Below are positions 46,932 to 58,880 of a stretch of 64,000 bases of DNA, piece after piece; position 1 is the first letter of the stretch, and every line of letters begins with the position of its first letter. Source of the DNA: Dicyema japonicum (lineage: Eukaryota; Dicyemida; Rhombozoa; Dicyemidae); NCBI GenBank assembly GCA_011109175.1, contig RDEW01000017.1:62001-126000 (forward strand). The letters are read 5' to 3'. The position numbers and the translations under genes were made by a program. Under the pieces are notes generated by a model that did not search any database, was not told the origin of the DNA, and worked only from the letters and a program-made list of their open reading frames with translations.

Positions 46932-49693
46932 CTAATCAGAGAATATACATCTTTCTAATTCTGCAACAGCCAGTTCAGCATGCATCTGCAAGGTAGAATC
47001 GCTGTAATCCTGACTAGCTAATCTGATGATCCTCGAAATATCTCTCAATGAAGTCCCCAGAATTGAGAACAATTCATTATCCTTCATTCCCTGCAAAAGA
47101 AGAACAACCAATGAGATAGCAGCTCTTTTAACGTCACTAGAAGAGTCTGACATGCTTGACTTCACCAATTCGACAATCTGATAAATTCAACCAAATTTGA
47201 ACCTCTGCCACGTGCGTCATCACCGAAAATCGAGCGCATTTTAGAAACTCTCCCAAGGAGGAAAGCCCACTACTACGAATAAGAGCCTCCTTGTCTCTAC
47301 AGGCCACCAAGAGGAGGTTGAGGAGACTATTTTTGTACATCGGAAGCAAATCACCTAAAAATAAGAACACAGAGGACCTAGTCTCCGACAGACCTTAACG
47401 ATTACCTCCCCCATCTCAAGTCTCACCTCTACTGAAGACATATGGGAATTGATCCCAGCAAACTCGGACACCAGAATAGGCACGATATCCTCATGAAAGC
47501 GGTCACATAACTCAACCAGTCCTTACACTAAAAACACCAAAAAACCATTTATTCCCGCCAAATAGACGTACGAATCGTCGTCGTTCAGGCAAGTAATGAA
47601 AATCTGCAGAACTTTCTTATCATTTTGTAGTGTTTCATAATCTCTTCTCTGAATAAGTCGAGTAAGTTCTACTATTCCACGTGCCTGAGTGACAACACAG
47701 TCTAAGCAAGTTGCATTCTCGATAGCTTCGTCAAATTCCGACCGAACGGATGACAACTCTGCCTCAAACTCCTCAGACAGCATTCCAACGTCAATATCAG
47801 AACCTTGAAATCCTTTGGTCCCACGTGACTTGACAGTAAGAATTATCTCTGAAGCCAGTTTATGGACAGAAGATGAGGACTTCCATCGCTCCTTCAAAGC
47901 CTCCAATTGAGGGGTAAATTGATCAAACAAATCCCACTCTATTCCACCGATCAAAATACACGAAAAATTTTACCATAATAAACGAGCCAATCACAATCAG
48001 AATCAATTGCAATATAGACATTGCAGACCGCTCACGTGCATTATCCAAATCGTCCCCATTTGATGTCTGGAAATCAGAGGAAACCGTGTTGAGACATACC
48101 AGGAATTAGACTTAACCAAACTTTAACATATTTGACCATTTTGGTGGAATCCTGCGAGAAAATAGTGTTTAAATAATGGGAGATCAGTGGATTCAAGCTT
48201 TCCACAAGTCTCACATCAGTGGGAGATGCGTTTACGTTTGTCATTGCCTTTCCGAACGCCTTGGTACAGCAAAACACAGTACCTCCACAATCAATTCAAG
48301 AAATGAACAGATAGCCTCTGTCACGTTGCTCATGTTGTCAGCCAGAGTAGTCAAACAGCCTACAACTCGCATCACATCATCATTTTCCGTGTAGACATCG
48401 ACAAGACAGTCAAACCACGTGTTGGCAGCACACTCGGGGTTCAAACAGTTGCTGAGAAGCTTCATTGAGTCATTTCTTAGAAAATAACAATAAATGAGGC
48501 TCACGAAGTGCTTTCAGCCCGTTCACAGTTGTTTACTTGGAGTCTGAAAATTGTACTGATCCTTGGGACAGGTCTGTCGTTCAGATATCTCCGAAGAACT
48601 CGTCCAAGTCGTGGATGGGACTCAATCTACAATCACAAAAGTTAGAAAACTCGAATAAGCTGGTTTAACGCCTGAATGTTGACCGAAAGTGAATGGGAAT
48701 CGTTCATTTTGGCGATAATTAGCTTATCTAGAGAGTCCTCGAAAACATCCACGTGTTTCGTGGCCATCAAGTCCATTGTGGTCAACCAAACCAGAGACCA
48801 AGTCTCAGCTTCCACTTCAAAGATCTAACTTTCTTAATTAAGGGACAACCTGTTCAAGAATCCGCGATAAAAATAACGGAAGTTTAGTTGATGGGAGAGG
48901 ACAGTAGACGACCAACTTGGCAATCGATTCTTCCTGCATTTGTGGGGATACTGGGATCTCTAGCCACGTGGTTATAAAAGGTACTGGCAGAACATAAATG
49001 CGTAGTCATCTCCAAAAATCCACTGGGCTGAGAAATCAAGGTGGCAAAACACTGAGTGCAAAACCGACGGAATTTGACGGAGGAATTTGATGGATCCAAA
49101 AGGGTTTTGAAGACAACCCCTCTTTCTTTTGGGGCTAAAAGGAAGTTTTTTGCGATTTTGTGCAAAACATCGGTATTTTTGATATTCTTGGACTCAAAAG
49201 TGTCTAAGAAGCACTTAACGAGGTGGGATTTATTCATTGCGCGGTAAATTTGATACAAAACGGTGGAAAAGTGGCTAAAAATTATAAAAGCATTACTTTT
49301 GGTAAAATAAGTCGGCTTTTTCACGATGAAGAAACTCAGCACAGCGGCAAATGGTCTGCAATTTGCACACTCGACAAAATAAACACGACGAACTTAATCC
49401 ATTTGTTACTGCGTAGTCAAGTAGAGGATAAATATTTCGAAATTGATGTTTTTCCGTAATTAGATTATTTAGACATATCACTATGAGGGCACTGAGTTTG
49501 GAAGTACTAGAAAGTTGTGTGAAAAGAGGAATTCTTAATAAGTGCTTGTAATCTGAATTGTTTTCGAGCAGGTTCTGTGGAAATGTGGTTTCATCGCTTA
49601 TAATTTCGTTTAGGTCTATAATTTAACTTTGGAGTAAATTATACCTTCACTTTCAAGGAAAGAAAGAAGATGTTCAATAAGATCACAATTCAT
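46932..49693 (-). CDS. TANGO6: TANGO6 / RTP1 homologue (HEAT-repeat protein)
   Basis: Yeast Rtp1 helps assemble and import RNA polymerase II, and animal TANGO6 was named from secretion screens. The protein starts MNCDLIEHLLSFLESE, then crosses a 29-bp intron. Helical repeats follow. RTP1_C1-like sequence includes NDDDSYVYLAGINGFL (about 47530-47570). RTP1_C2-like sequence includes LGDLLPMYKNSLLNLLLVAC, RDKEALIRSSGLSSLGEFLK, VKRAAISLVVLLLQGM and the end HAELAVAELERCIFSD. Several 20-30-bp introns interrupt it. Middle exon boundaries were not all resolved. The motif CACGTG occurs about seven times in this gene. Confidence 0.85.
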
Positions 49694-49989
49694 TTAAATT
49701 TAAATTTATTTATTTTTTTATTTATAAAAACAATACTAATAAAAAGTAAAAAAATAATAATCATTAATCCGCAAAAAGTAACGGATTCAATTTCTTTCAA
49801 AGAGTCATCCACTTGTGAAGAAATCTGCCTACATTTATAGCAGGCAGAACCAAGCATCTTCCTTACCAAGCAGCCAAGAATCCTATAATCATTAATATTC
49901 AATAAGTAAAGAATCCAATAATCATTAATTTGCATAAAGAATTCAATAATCATTAATCTTAGAACTACCCTCTTATACGAGTAATTGAT

Positions 49990-50290
49990 CCATATGACGC
50001 TTAATTATGTTTCTCCAAGCTGGGCTTTATGCGTATCTCTCACCCTCTTACAAAAGGTAGAGTAGATGCAAGCTCAGTCTTGAGATTTATAACGGGTTGT
50101 TTGAAATATACATCTATATTAGAAGACGGAGGTTCTACCGTTGGGTGATAACCTTGAAATATGGAGCTTATAATATCTCTAGCGATCAGCTGTCTTAACA
50201 ACCCAACCTTCCCACTACTCAAGTTCACTAACCACTAGCACGTGTAGGATCCTTACTGATCTCATTGAAAAACCAAATCTGAACTGAATA
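49990..50290 (+). mobile_element. LINE family C 3' fragment
   Basis: TLNYVSPSWALCVSLTLLQK and TTQPSHYSSSLTTS align with the post-RT part of 37281-39583, with stops between. Dead fragment. Confidence 0.6.
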
Positions 50291-50399
50291 ATCGCGATCC
50301 GTCTCCGCCAGCAGTCGAAGAGGGAGATCTCTTAAGACAACAAAATAGAGGGGCACAGTCATCTTGAGATCAGCGCTGCAAAATTGACAGATTCCGAAT

Positions 50400-50830
50400 T
50401 TCTTTTTCTGGCTATACAGAAGAGTCCTCGAATATTACAAAATAGAGCTCCACAAGGTTCCCCATTGTCGCCTATTCTGATCAACTTATTTCTTCATGAT
50501 CTTCCAAAAATTGATATGTTACCTATTTTATGCAAACGATCTAATAATTGACACTAGGGATGATCCTCCTCTACGGCTGTCTTGGTGGTTCAGTCATACC
50601 TTAACTGATGTCCCAACTGGTTATTAGTTTTCCGCGTTCAAACTGTGATTTACACTATTCGCTTAATATAGAAGATTCAGAGGCATGCTCAAATATTTAT
50701 TGACGACTCTCTTATCCAGACTGGTAGATATCACAGGATCGTGATGTTACTTCCATCAGATCATCGCTCCGATGATAAAATGAACCTCTTCGAGGATCGA
50801 GAAAATCAACTAAAACTAGCGGTGAAGATT
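50400..50830 (+). mobile_element. LINE RT fragment
   Basis: APQGSPLSPILINLFLHDLP is RT motif B, and after a frame change LFYANDLIIDTRDDPP is motif C with YAND in place of YADD. From 50830 to 51550 further LINE-like debris without a readable frame continues. Confidence 0.6.
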
Positions 50831-51549
50831 CCGTCTTCTTTTTTTGTCAGAGTCCCACCCTCACCACTTTCGTTCCAGAAGAATCCAAAGTCATGATTTC
50901 GCGAGTTTCTGCAAAAAGCAAAATCTAAGATCTTTCATGCGAAGGAATCCAGTTCAACTTATAAAAAATATCTCAATGAATTTTCTGTCCAAATGTTCCT
51001 GACAACGGTGGGATTGCTGATGGAGCATTCAAAGAGAATTTTGAAATTGTTATGACCTGTGATCTCCTAATCAGTTGGCTTTAACATTTTTCTCGGTGAT
51101 CTGCTAGATCTGCTCGATCACCTATGCAGATGATTAAGGCGAACTCATTGTTCACAAGCGAGGATTAGTCGTGATCAACGATATTTACTGCACTCATGAC
51201 TTTAGGGAAACTAATAGAGTGAATCCAGTTTTTTTCCAGTGCCCTTCAAGAGAAGCTTCTAGAACTGATATATTTTTTTATAAAGTGGATAGACCTATTT
51301 TCGAGGCTATATGATCTACCTAATCCAGCAGAACTTCAAATAGTGTCTATAAGTGCATTATTGGGGGAACAGCTCGAGGGATATAGAGTTACAGATATTT
51401 CACTTTTTTGCTTTAAACAGATTTGGTATACACTTTTTTTTCTTTAAACGCTTTGAAATTGGATTATTGGACGAGATTCGTATCTCCATCCTTCCTGTCG
51501 AATAATATACAGTGCTTATTTAAAGCCAATAATCACCGACAAATTAGGA

Positions 51550-51860
51550 GGGAATACATGGCCGTTAAGTGATCCTGACCTCCTCAAGCGGCCATTTCAG
51601 GTTTGTTTGCTGTTCGCCCCGAGATCCGATTCACTTTCTGTACGATTGAGTTACTTGTGGAAACTTTGGAGGTGCCACAGTGCTTATAATTTTTTGAGCA
51701 TAAAGTTTACTATGCTAACCAGATGAGGTCCGACGGGAAGTTAAATAAGTACTAGGAGAAAATATTGAGACCATTGAAGGTGACTGAAAAATAGAGAATG
51801 GCGACCTTCTGTGTGAAAAAAATATGATCTACCTTTGTATGCCAAGTTTAACTAGGATTA
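51550..51860 (-). mobile_element. LINE family F fragment
   Basis: Diverged copy of 40150-40520. Both contain a gtttgctgtt...gagatcc block and the minus-strand pattern SKVSTSNSIVQKVNRISGRT, which parallels FKVHKVTRAYGKCVDLWTNS. Confidence 0.45.
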
Positions 51861-52035
51861 ACTGGGGAATCCTCAGTACAGGCCTTTCGAGACGGGATCC
51901 ATGCCTCACATTTAACCTTACTCAAGTTCCGTGATAATAAAAATTTATTCATTCAGCTTTTTTTATAAATAAAAATAAACATTAAAATTATTTTAATAAA
52001 TAATTTAAAATCGATTCAAATATTGTTTTTTGTTG

Positions 52036-53497
52036 ATGGCTCTTCGTCCTGATAATCCACCAACTCTAACAGCTAAATTAGCCAAATCTAATGGTTTGAA
52101 TAACAATTTGTCCAGAGAAGAGATACGAAAGCTAAAGGAAATTGAAGAAGCTCGTAAGGCTGGGACCATTCCTGCTATGAAAGACGAACAAGGAAAAGAC
52201 ATAAACCCTCATATGCCACAATACATCATGCAAGCCCCTTGGTATTTCTACGCTACAAAACCTACTCTCCAGCATCAGCGACTTTCTAAGGCAGACCAGG
52301 CCAGGAATGGTGTAGGAATGGATACATGGCACAAAAAGGGGGAGAAAGAAGACGGTCAACCACGTGGGCAGTGGAAACCTGGGTCTTGCGAGAACTGTGG
52401 TGCCACGACACACAAACGGAAGGACTGCTTGGAGGTTTAACGTGATTTCTTTATTTCCTAGAGACCGCGAAAAGCCAACGCAAAGATGACGAAGAAGGTG
52501 TTTGCTAATGACGAATACCTTACGACAGATATTCCGTTGTCCTTTGACGGAAAACGAGACCGTTGGAACGGTTACAATCCGGAATCCTATGCCATTGAAT
52601 ATGAACGGTTCAACAAAATAGAAGAAGTAGCATAAATCACTCATTCTCAGGCAAAACGGGAGGCACGTTCAAAGCAACTGGATGAGGGTGCCAAAAGCGA
52701 TAACGAAGACGAGAAGGACATTGAATCTATGGATATGCCCGGGCAGAAATGTACCAAAGACTCCAAAACGCTCATTACTGTCCGGAACTTGAGAATAAGA
52801 GAGGACACAGCAAAGGTATCCCAATTTGTGTCAGTTTTAGTATTTGTATGACTTAAACCCGAATTCCTCTTTTTACGACCCCAAGTCCAGATCTATGAGA
52901 ACGGCTATTTATAAGAATGGCTCAGACGAGTTTTCATTGATTTTTATGTTTTAGACATGGATATGCGGGAGAGAACTTTTTGAGGGTTTCTGGGGACGCT
53001 CCGGAGTTTTTGAGGCAACAATGTGATATTTGTTTGTTATTTTAGTGTTTTCGTGGGAATTAGCAGATAAAGGCGCGAATATTAACTTCCAGGCGGACCC
53101 GACGAGAATGGAGATCTTATCTGAGCAGTACCGTAATTTGAAGGAGTCGACGAGCGAGGCCAAACGGCAGTCGATATTGGAAATATATGGGGGACACGAA
53201 CACTTGGAGAAGCCGCCTGAGGTGTCTTTGATGACCCAATGTGTATGTCTTGGCTGTTTATTATATAGGAAGAGTACAATGAGTATTCAAAATATGGGAA
53301 GGTCTTAAAGGGGAAACCAGTACCCCTGTCATCAAAATAGGAAGATGTGTATATTAATAATCATAAGGTTGTGATTTCTGTTATTTGAGTCTGTGTTTGG
53401 ATCATACTGGTGTAATGGGAAGTGGGGTTATCGCTGCTGTAAGTCGTTTATTAAGAATTCTTACTGTATTGCATTGGATAAAGAGGAAACTGTTTGA
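52036..53497 (+). CDS. SLU7: Pre-mRNA splicing factor SLU7
   Basis: Second-step spliceosome factor that helps select the 3' splice site. ATG at 52036 gives [20 protein letters not shown], then [19 protein letters not shown], the zinc knuckle [36 protein letters not shown]-like [51 protein letters not shown] and the C-terminal [16 protein letters not shown]. Stop TGA is at 53495-53497. Introns of 21-27 bp were each placed by continuity with the family, for example gtacccctgtcatcaaaata|g (21 bp), which removes an apparent TAG. Complete and apparently functional. Confidence 0.95.
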
Positions 53498-54518
53498 CGT
53501 GAGACTAATTTATTAGTTAATAAATTTTCTTTTTATTTCAGTTTTGTGTTAGCTGAATTAGGTGAATTTGAATTATAATAATACTGCACTTTACGAAGCA
53601 TATAGCTAGTCCCAGGCAGGACACGCTTTATTTTAAGCAAAGAACAGCTAACATAGATAATCGTAGAGGGAGAACCAAAGAATGCTCCGTTTCTGCAGTT
53701 AGATGTTCACTAATGACGTTGTTACTCCTCATACTATTTTGTAGTTGATCACTATCATTTACTAAGATTCTTGACTTGCTATATGCATAACGAAGTCCAT
53801 GGAGCTGGTGATGTAGCTCTGTCTACATTGTATAGCTCTAGTAAGCCTAATGTCTTTGTATCTTCCAAGAATATATCGCCCCTTTTCTTAATGGACTAAG
53901 AGATAATGGGGATTTAAGAATTTAAAAATAAGGAAGCATCGGATGCCTATGTTCAAATCATGTCTTGCCTGAATAAGAACTTGGAAGGCATTCTGTTAAT
54001 TAAATAGTGTTGTCATGACAACGGCTTATCTATCTTCATTAAATCACTAATTATGGCCATCTAATTCATGTCCTCGGAAATTCTTCTTTTATAAGGAATA
54101 CTGACGCAACATTTAGCTCCTTCGTTTTCTCCTTGGTTAGATCAATCACCGTGTACTCGTTATACTGAGTCGTCTGAATGCAGATATGAATTCCTCTTCA
54201 GTTTCGATTACTTGTGTTACAAGAAATCTCTCAGCAATTTCTTAAACAAGAGATTGAATGTCCTTTGTTGCACTTCAAACACTTGGGGATCACATTACTC
54301 CATGTTCGAACCAGAGATCCTCCAATATCATACACAAGTCAATCTGCAAGCAGTGGAAATGGATAAAAGCATCCAATGCTTGAGTTTGTGGGAACAGTCC
54401 AATATGTGGGGGAGAGAATTATGACTCCAATCAACTAGATAAAAGGAAGGATCAGAGGAACGGAAGGGAAACCTTTACCAAGTAGCCAGTGGAGGAATCA
54501 AACACGTGGCCACTGTTA
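53498..54518. other. No gene seen
   Basis: AT-rich sequence with a cgctttattttaag block (about 53626) shared with 57000, and a 14-bp palindrome gttgtcatgacaac near 54010. No conserved frame. Confidence 0.4.
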
Positions 54519-54830
54519 AATTATTAACCCCAGTTTCGCTAACATGTAGGTAACTGGCAACTGTCAAAAATCATGCCGTTAAGACAGGACGCTCCCAGAG
54601 ATCCATTACATTTACGTCGAGTCTTGGTGGTCCATGGTAGGCAAAGAAATCCCTAGCTACTCTCCCAGCCAGAGATGGATGATGTCCACATTGTAAACGA
54701 TAACGTTCTGCTCTGATGGCCTTCGAAATAAGAAATTCTGAAGCGCTAATCTCAAGTGGTCTGCGCTCTAGCATCTTTCTCTTCGAGGGTTCGTATGGCA
54801 CGTGTGGACACAGTCATGCCCACTAACCTA
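54519..54830 (-). mobile_element. LINE family C 3' end
   Basis: The minus-strand frame RLQCGHHPSLAGRVARDFF and VMDLWERPVLTA matches the end of 37281-39583 (CGHHPFLAGRVV, EDLWERPVRTA). The tail complement ttattaaccccagtttcgc lies at 54521-54539. Confidence 0.7.
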
Positions 54831-54898
54831 CCTGGCCTGAAACGCCGAATGAGTTAAAACAACAATTATAAGAATACAATTTATTTTCATAATTTCAG

Positions 54899-56517
54899 TT
54901 AAATAATCGAGGAAGTCGAGCTAACGAAGCTCGGGAATATAACGGAGACAGCTATGATATTTGTGATGAGGTAAATAAAAAAGAACAATCTGTCGAGAAC
55001 CAAGGCACATGTTCGCCATTCGTTCAGCATTTTTTCAGATTCTTCCTTTTCTTTGTGACGACGCAAATATTCTCGAATGTTATCCCTGATTTCCCGAATA
55101 TCATTCTCCACACTCGCTGATGCATTGAAGGATGTCCTCTTGGTCGAGTTATTCGATTCCGTGGGTAGAATTAAGTGACTCTGATAGGGGGACGTTTCCA
55201 TATCCTTCCAATCCTGTATCTCCACCTGTTCGATTCCCAGAAGTGTTTGCTGTTGATTATTTTTTGGTTCAATCAGATTTTCTTTGCTCAGCTGGAGTTC
55301 GTTCTCCATGCAAAGAAAGCGTCCCAAAGTCAGAATGATCTACGTGTAACGAATTCACCCACTTTTTTGACTTTCCGTGGAATTCGATTCCGTTTTTCCC
55401 CCCGCATATAAAAGTTGACCACGATTACTGCAAGGAACGTCGAAAGAGTGATGAGGATCATGTTAAGGACGAAATATGCTCCTGGGAGATAATACATTAG
55501 GTAACCCAAGAGAGGAACTGTCGAGGCAGCCTTCGGAGTGGACTCGGCTAGTAGTAAAAGGAGCACGAAAAAAGCTACGTAAATGTTCATTCCTGGGGGG
55601 TATCAGACCAAAGTGAACCTAGAAGCATTTTTGAGGGAGACTCTGGGGGAATCCAGAAAATTGCGAGGGTCAACATGGACAGAAGGACACAGGGGAGAAC
55701 GAGAATGTAGTGATAGAACCCTCCCTTTCGTTGGAGTTTAAGGTAGAATGTAATGTCCACGAAATATTCTGGACAGCAAACGTATTTTTTGACATTCCGT
55801 ACCGCGTTTGACTCAATGATGTACCATTCGTTGCTTTCGACGTAATCCGCGAGTTCAAAACCTGCGACGTCTTTGTAAAAGGCAAGGTCGAGGTCCAGTC
55901 CATTGTAAGTCCAGGACCCAAACTTCATAATACATTTTTGTGTATCAAAGGGGAAATATGTGATGTCGATTGGACAGGACGACTTGAATATAGTTTGAGG
56001 CATCCAAAGAACTCTTCCATTTGAGGATATCACTAAAAGTGCGTCTCTTTTTTCTTCCAATCTCATATCAGCACTAAACATGTGCGTTAATGTTTAATTA
56101 AGGATACTAGTTGTATAATTTGATGTCAGGAGTCCAAGCATGATGACTGGGTACGCGGATCGTTTCGACGTTTCCGTAGTCTGAGCTATTCCATGTTAAC
56201 AGGTTGTCGATCCAGGACTACCAGAGTTATAAGACATCCTACGTAGGTGCACCAAACGTTCGTCGAAAGGACTTGGTTTTTTTCGTCAAGATTCAGGATT
56301 TGTATTAGGGAGAGGCCAAACTCAACAATGATGACATCGGAGGTCTTGTTAACAGGCCTTCCAAGAACTCCCGATTCGCTATAGAAACCCAAAAGTTCTT
56401 GGATTAAGATTTTCTCTTTCGAAAGAAAAATTGTATCTGCACCTCAACAGATCAGGTACCATTTACTTCCGTGCTCACGTAGCAAATCTGAAGGATCAAA
56501 GGCAAAATGAAAGTCAT
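54899..56517 (-). CDS. CHRNA: Nicotinic acetylcholine receptor alpha-type subunit
   Basis: Cys-loop ligand-gated channel. Signal peptide [17 protein letters not shown], then [60 protein letters not shown], the Cys-loop [15 protein letters not shown] with the canonical 13 residues, and vicinal cysteines YVCCPEY marking an alpha subunit. TM1 is [22 protein letters not shown]2 is preceded by PPESPSK. TM3 is [17 protein letters not shown]. The cytoplasmic loop has an amphipathic helix, and TM4 ([20 protein letters not shown]) ends in SSII-TAA. Introns are 23-34 bp. Pore residues are unusual (see findings). Confidence 0.92.
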
Positions 56518-56749
56518 CTTAAATATTCCACATAAAATAACTCGTCGTAATCCACGTTATTAAGCACTTTTTGACGGTAATTGTTTGTTACTGCAGTTAC
56601 TTTTTATGATACAATTAGTAGGTCGATGAATATAATTAGTTTTGTTTATTAAGGCACATCAATAGTGTATAATTGGATTATGCCTAACTACTAACGAAAC
56701 AATTTAATTAGTACTCATTCTGAGTAATAGCCTCTCACTGTTTCACGCA

Positions 56750-56955
56750 AAGAAAATCGGCTGGCAAGGAAATTTCCGTCCCTAATCGGCTTTTTCTGGA
56801 GGGATCGAAGAAAGCATTTTCGTTCGGCAGTGGGAACAATGGAGACGTACAGGCTATGGATGGCATGTTTGGTTGCGGGAACTGGGATCACCTAACTAGT
56901 TGACATTTCTTTTGTCTTTCTTTCTCGATGGTCTCGGGATTAATAAATAATAAAA
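56750..56955 (+). mobile_element. LINE fragment (family G), second copy
   Basis: RLARKFPSLIGFFWRD, GTMETYRLWMACLVAGTGIT and the tail tttctttctcgatggtctcg plus ggattaataaataataaa parallel 42620-42912. It is upstream of the nicotinic receptor on the opposite strand. Confidence 0.6.
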
Positions 56956-57167
56956 CACACAGCCTTCCGGCAAGGAGTAGGTACCCTACCTTAGGCATAA
57001 CTCGCTTTATTTTAAGAAGTATAACAGTAATGTAACTAATCCGTATCAAAGACATTGAAAGTGTTTTGAGTTTCGTTCTTTTCTTTTTGTTTGTTTGTGA
57101 GTTCCAGTAGACAATCTAGTTCCGCAGTGTTGAGACACTGGCGTCACTCGTCAACCCCAAAGCATTG

Positions 57168-57250
57168 TAGTTGAACCTTCAACCGAATGGACAGCAGCGA
57201 GATTCGAACAAGGGACTTCGTGGACTTATTACACTGAGTCATCCATAACT
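57168..57250 (-). mobile_element. tRNA-derived SINE, diverged copy
   Basis: The minus strand has tgactcagtgtaataagtcc (weak A-box), ttgttcgaatctcg (B-box) and the body tcgctgctgtccattcggtt, as in 41829-41926. Confidence 0.5.
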
Positions 57251-57299
57251 TTCAATTAGTCTAATTATTAAAACAGCAAAATTATTTAAATCATTAAAA

Positions 57300-58850
57300 T
57301 TATTTAAAAGGAACAGTAAAATTAATTAAATCTAGGGAGCTTGAATGTTCTGGCTGCTTCCTCTGACGTTTTCGTAGTTGAGAGTTCCACTTATTTTCAC
57401 TCCAATTTCTGAACCGTTCCAAAAATTGCTGCTTGCTGCCAATATCCGGAAGAGTAATTAGTAAGTCGGCGTACTCTGGAATCAAGAAGACACGGGGAAA
57501 TCAAGAAGACACCAAGTTTGTCACCATCGTGGGGAAGTGATTATCCTCTTTCTATGTAAGGACTTTTACCCCTAGGCCTTCAGATAGCTTCTTCAGGAGT
57601 TTCCATCCCTGTTATCCTTCTTACAACCGAAGGACGTGCTATTGGAGTTGAGATCCCCTCCCAGAATAGCCATCGAGTTTTCACGGACGAACTCAGAGTT
57701 CTCTCAAGTACATTCCCTCAAGGATTTTGAATACAGACCGCCAATGGCGGCCCAACCGTCGACACAACAAAACATCAATGGCAACAAACTCACAAAAAAC
57801 TGATGCGACAATTCTCGGATTCCTTGTTTATAGGTGATACCGATAAAAATTGATGCCCCGGTCTCTGGTGTAGCCCCTTCATCCAATGTAGAGATACAGA
57901 TTCGAAACCCTGGAGTACCAAAGTCTTATCTGACTTTATCTTCGTGTAGTTCAAATATTAAATCAGCCTCCTCAGTCTTCGCCTGGGAAGCTAGCTCGTG
58001 ATGTTTCCTCAGGATTGATCGGGCATTCACGAGCATGATCCTTATGTTTTGGATCACCGGTCTTGGCGGCCTGATCTCCTCAGGACCAGAGCCACTACGT
58101 TCAGTAAATCCAAATTCATTTACCACACTCTTCATTCAAGCGGTTAATCACATACGTTAATTCTCTTGATGTTCCCCGGAATAGGCTCCCAGCAAGACCT
58201 GTTAGCTTCTCCTCCAGATATTCATCATCCACAATTGACTTTTTCTTGTATCAACAGTGGGGTGGTCTTCTGGCCCACCCACAGCCGATTTCCATCCACT
58301 AAATGAAATAGCCCATGCGTATCAAGGAAGCAGCTTCTGCCCTCGACTAAGCTCACCTTCACGGAGTTTTCTTTTATCTCTTAATAGATGTTTTACCGAC
58401 TCTGTGGTTGGGGAAGTTCTTTCATATAAACCATCGTCTTCCTCAATCCATATTGCCACATTCTTTAGAACATTTCCGAAAGCCTCTTGGATTTCGATCA
58501 CCTTATAGTTTTCCTTCCCGAAAGAAAGACAAATTGATTTCTTCACTGAATAGGATTTATCTGACTCTTTAAACTCTAATCGGAAAATCCCGCGACTTTT
58601 TCAAGTCACTCTAGCGATCTTCAGGGATTTCAGTCCACATAACAGGTTTGCAAATTTAATACTGCCCATCCTCTTGTCAATGGCCTAGAGTTCAACTGTA
58701 GATACATTCCGTTTACATTCACAATGGTATGACACCACGATAAGGTTTGCACGTGGCTTTTTTTGATTGGTGATCTTTTGAAGAGACGCGGGAAAATATC
58801 ATTTAATTGAATTATAAATATCAATAATAAAAATAAAATGCCAATCAATA
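57300..58850 (-). mobile_element. LINE endonuclease-region fragment (family E)
   Basis: IRIMLVNARSILRKHHELAS and EEADLIF are the start of an EEP endonuclease as found in LINEs. Later GATPETGASIFIG and an ITLPDIGSKQQFLERF segment follow, with stops and shifts between. It ends beside the cytochrome b5 reductase gene. Confidence 0.55.
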
Positions 58851-58880
58851 AAATATATAATAATTTTGATAACCCGTTTT

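Noticed and set aside
53280-53360. Premature TAG in SLU7 (about 53328)
   Set aside because: It is removed by a 21-bp gt-ag intron that keeps the family sequence continuous.
54007-54020. 14-bp palindrome gttgtcatgacaac as an operator-like site
   Set aside because: Isolated, with no gene nearby and no second copy; expected by chance at this scale.
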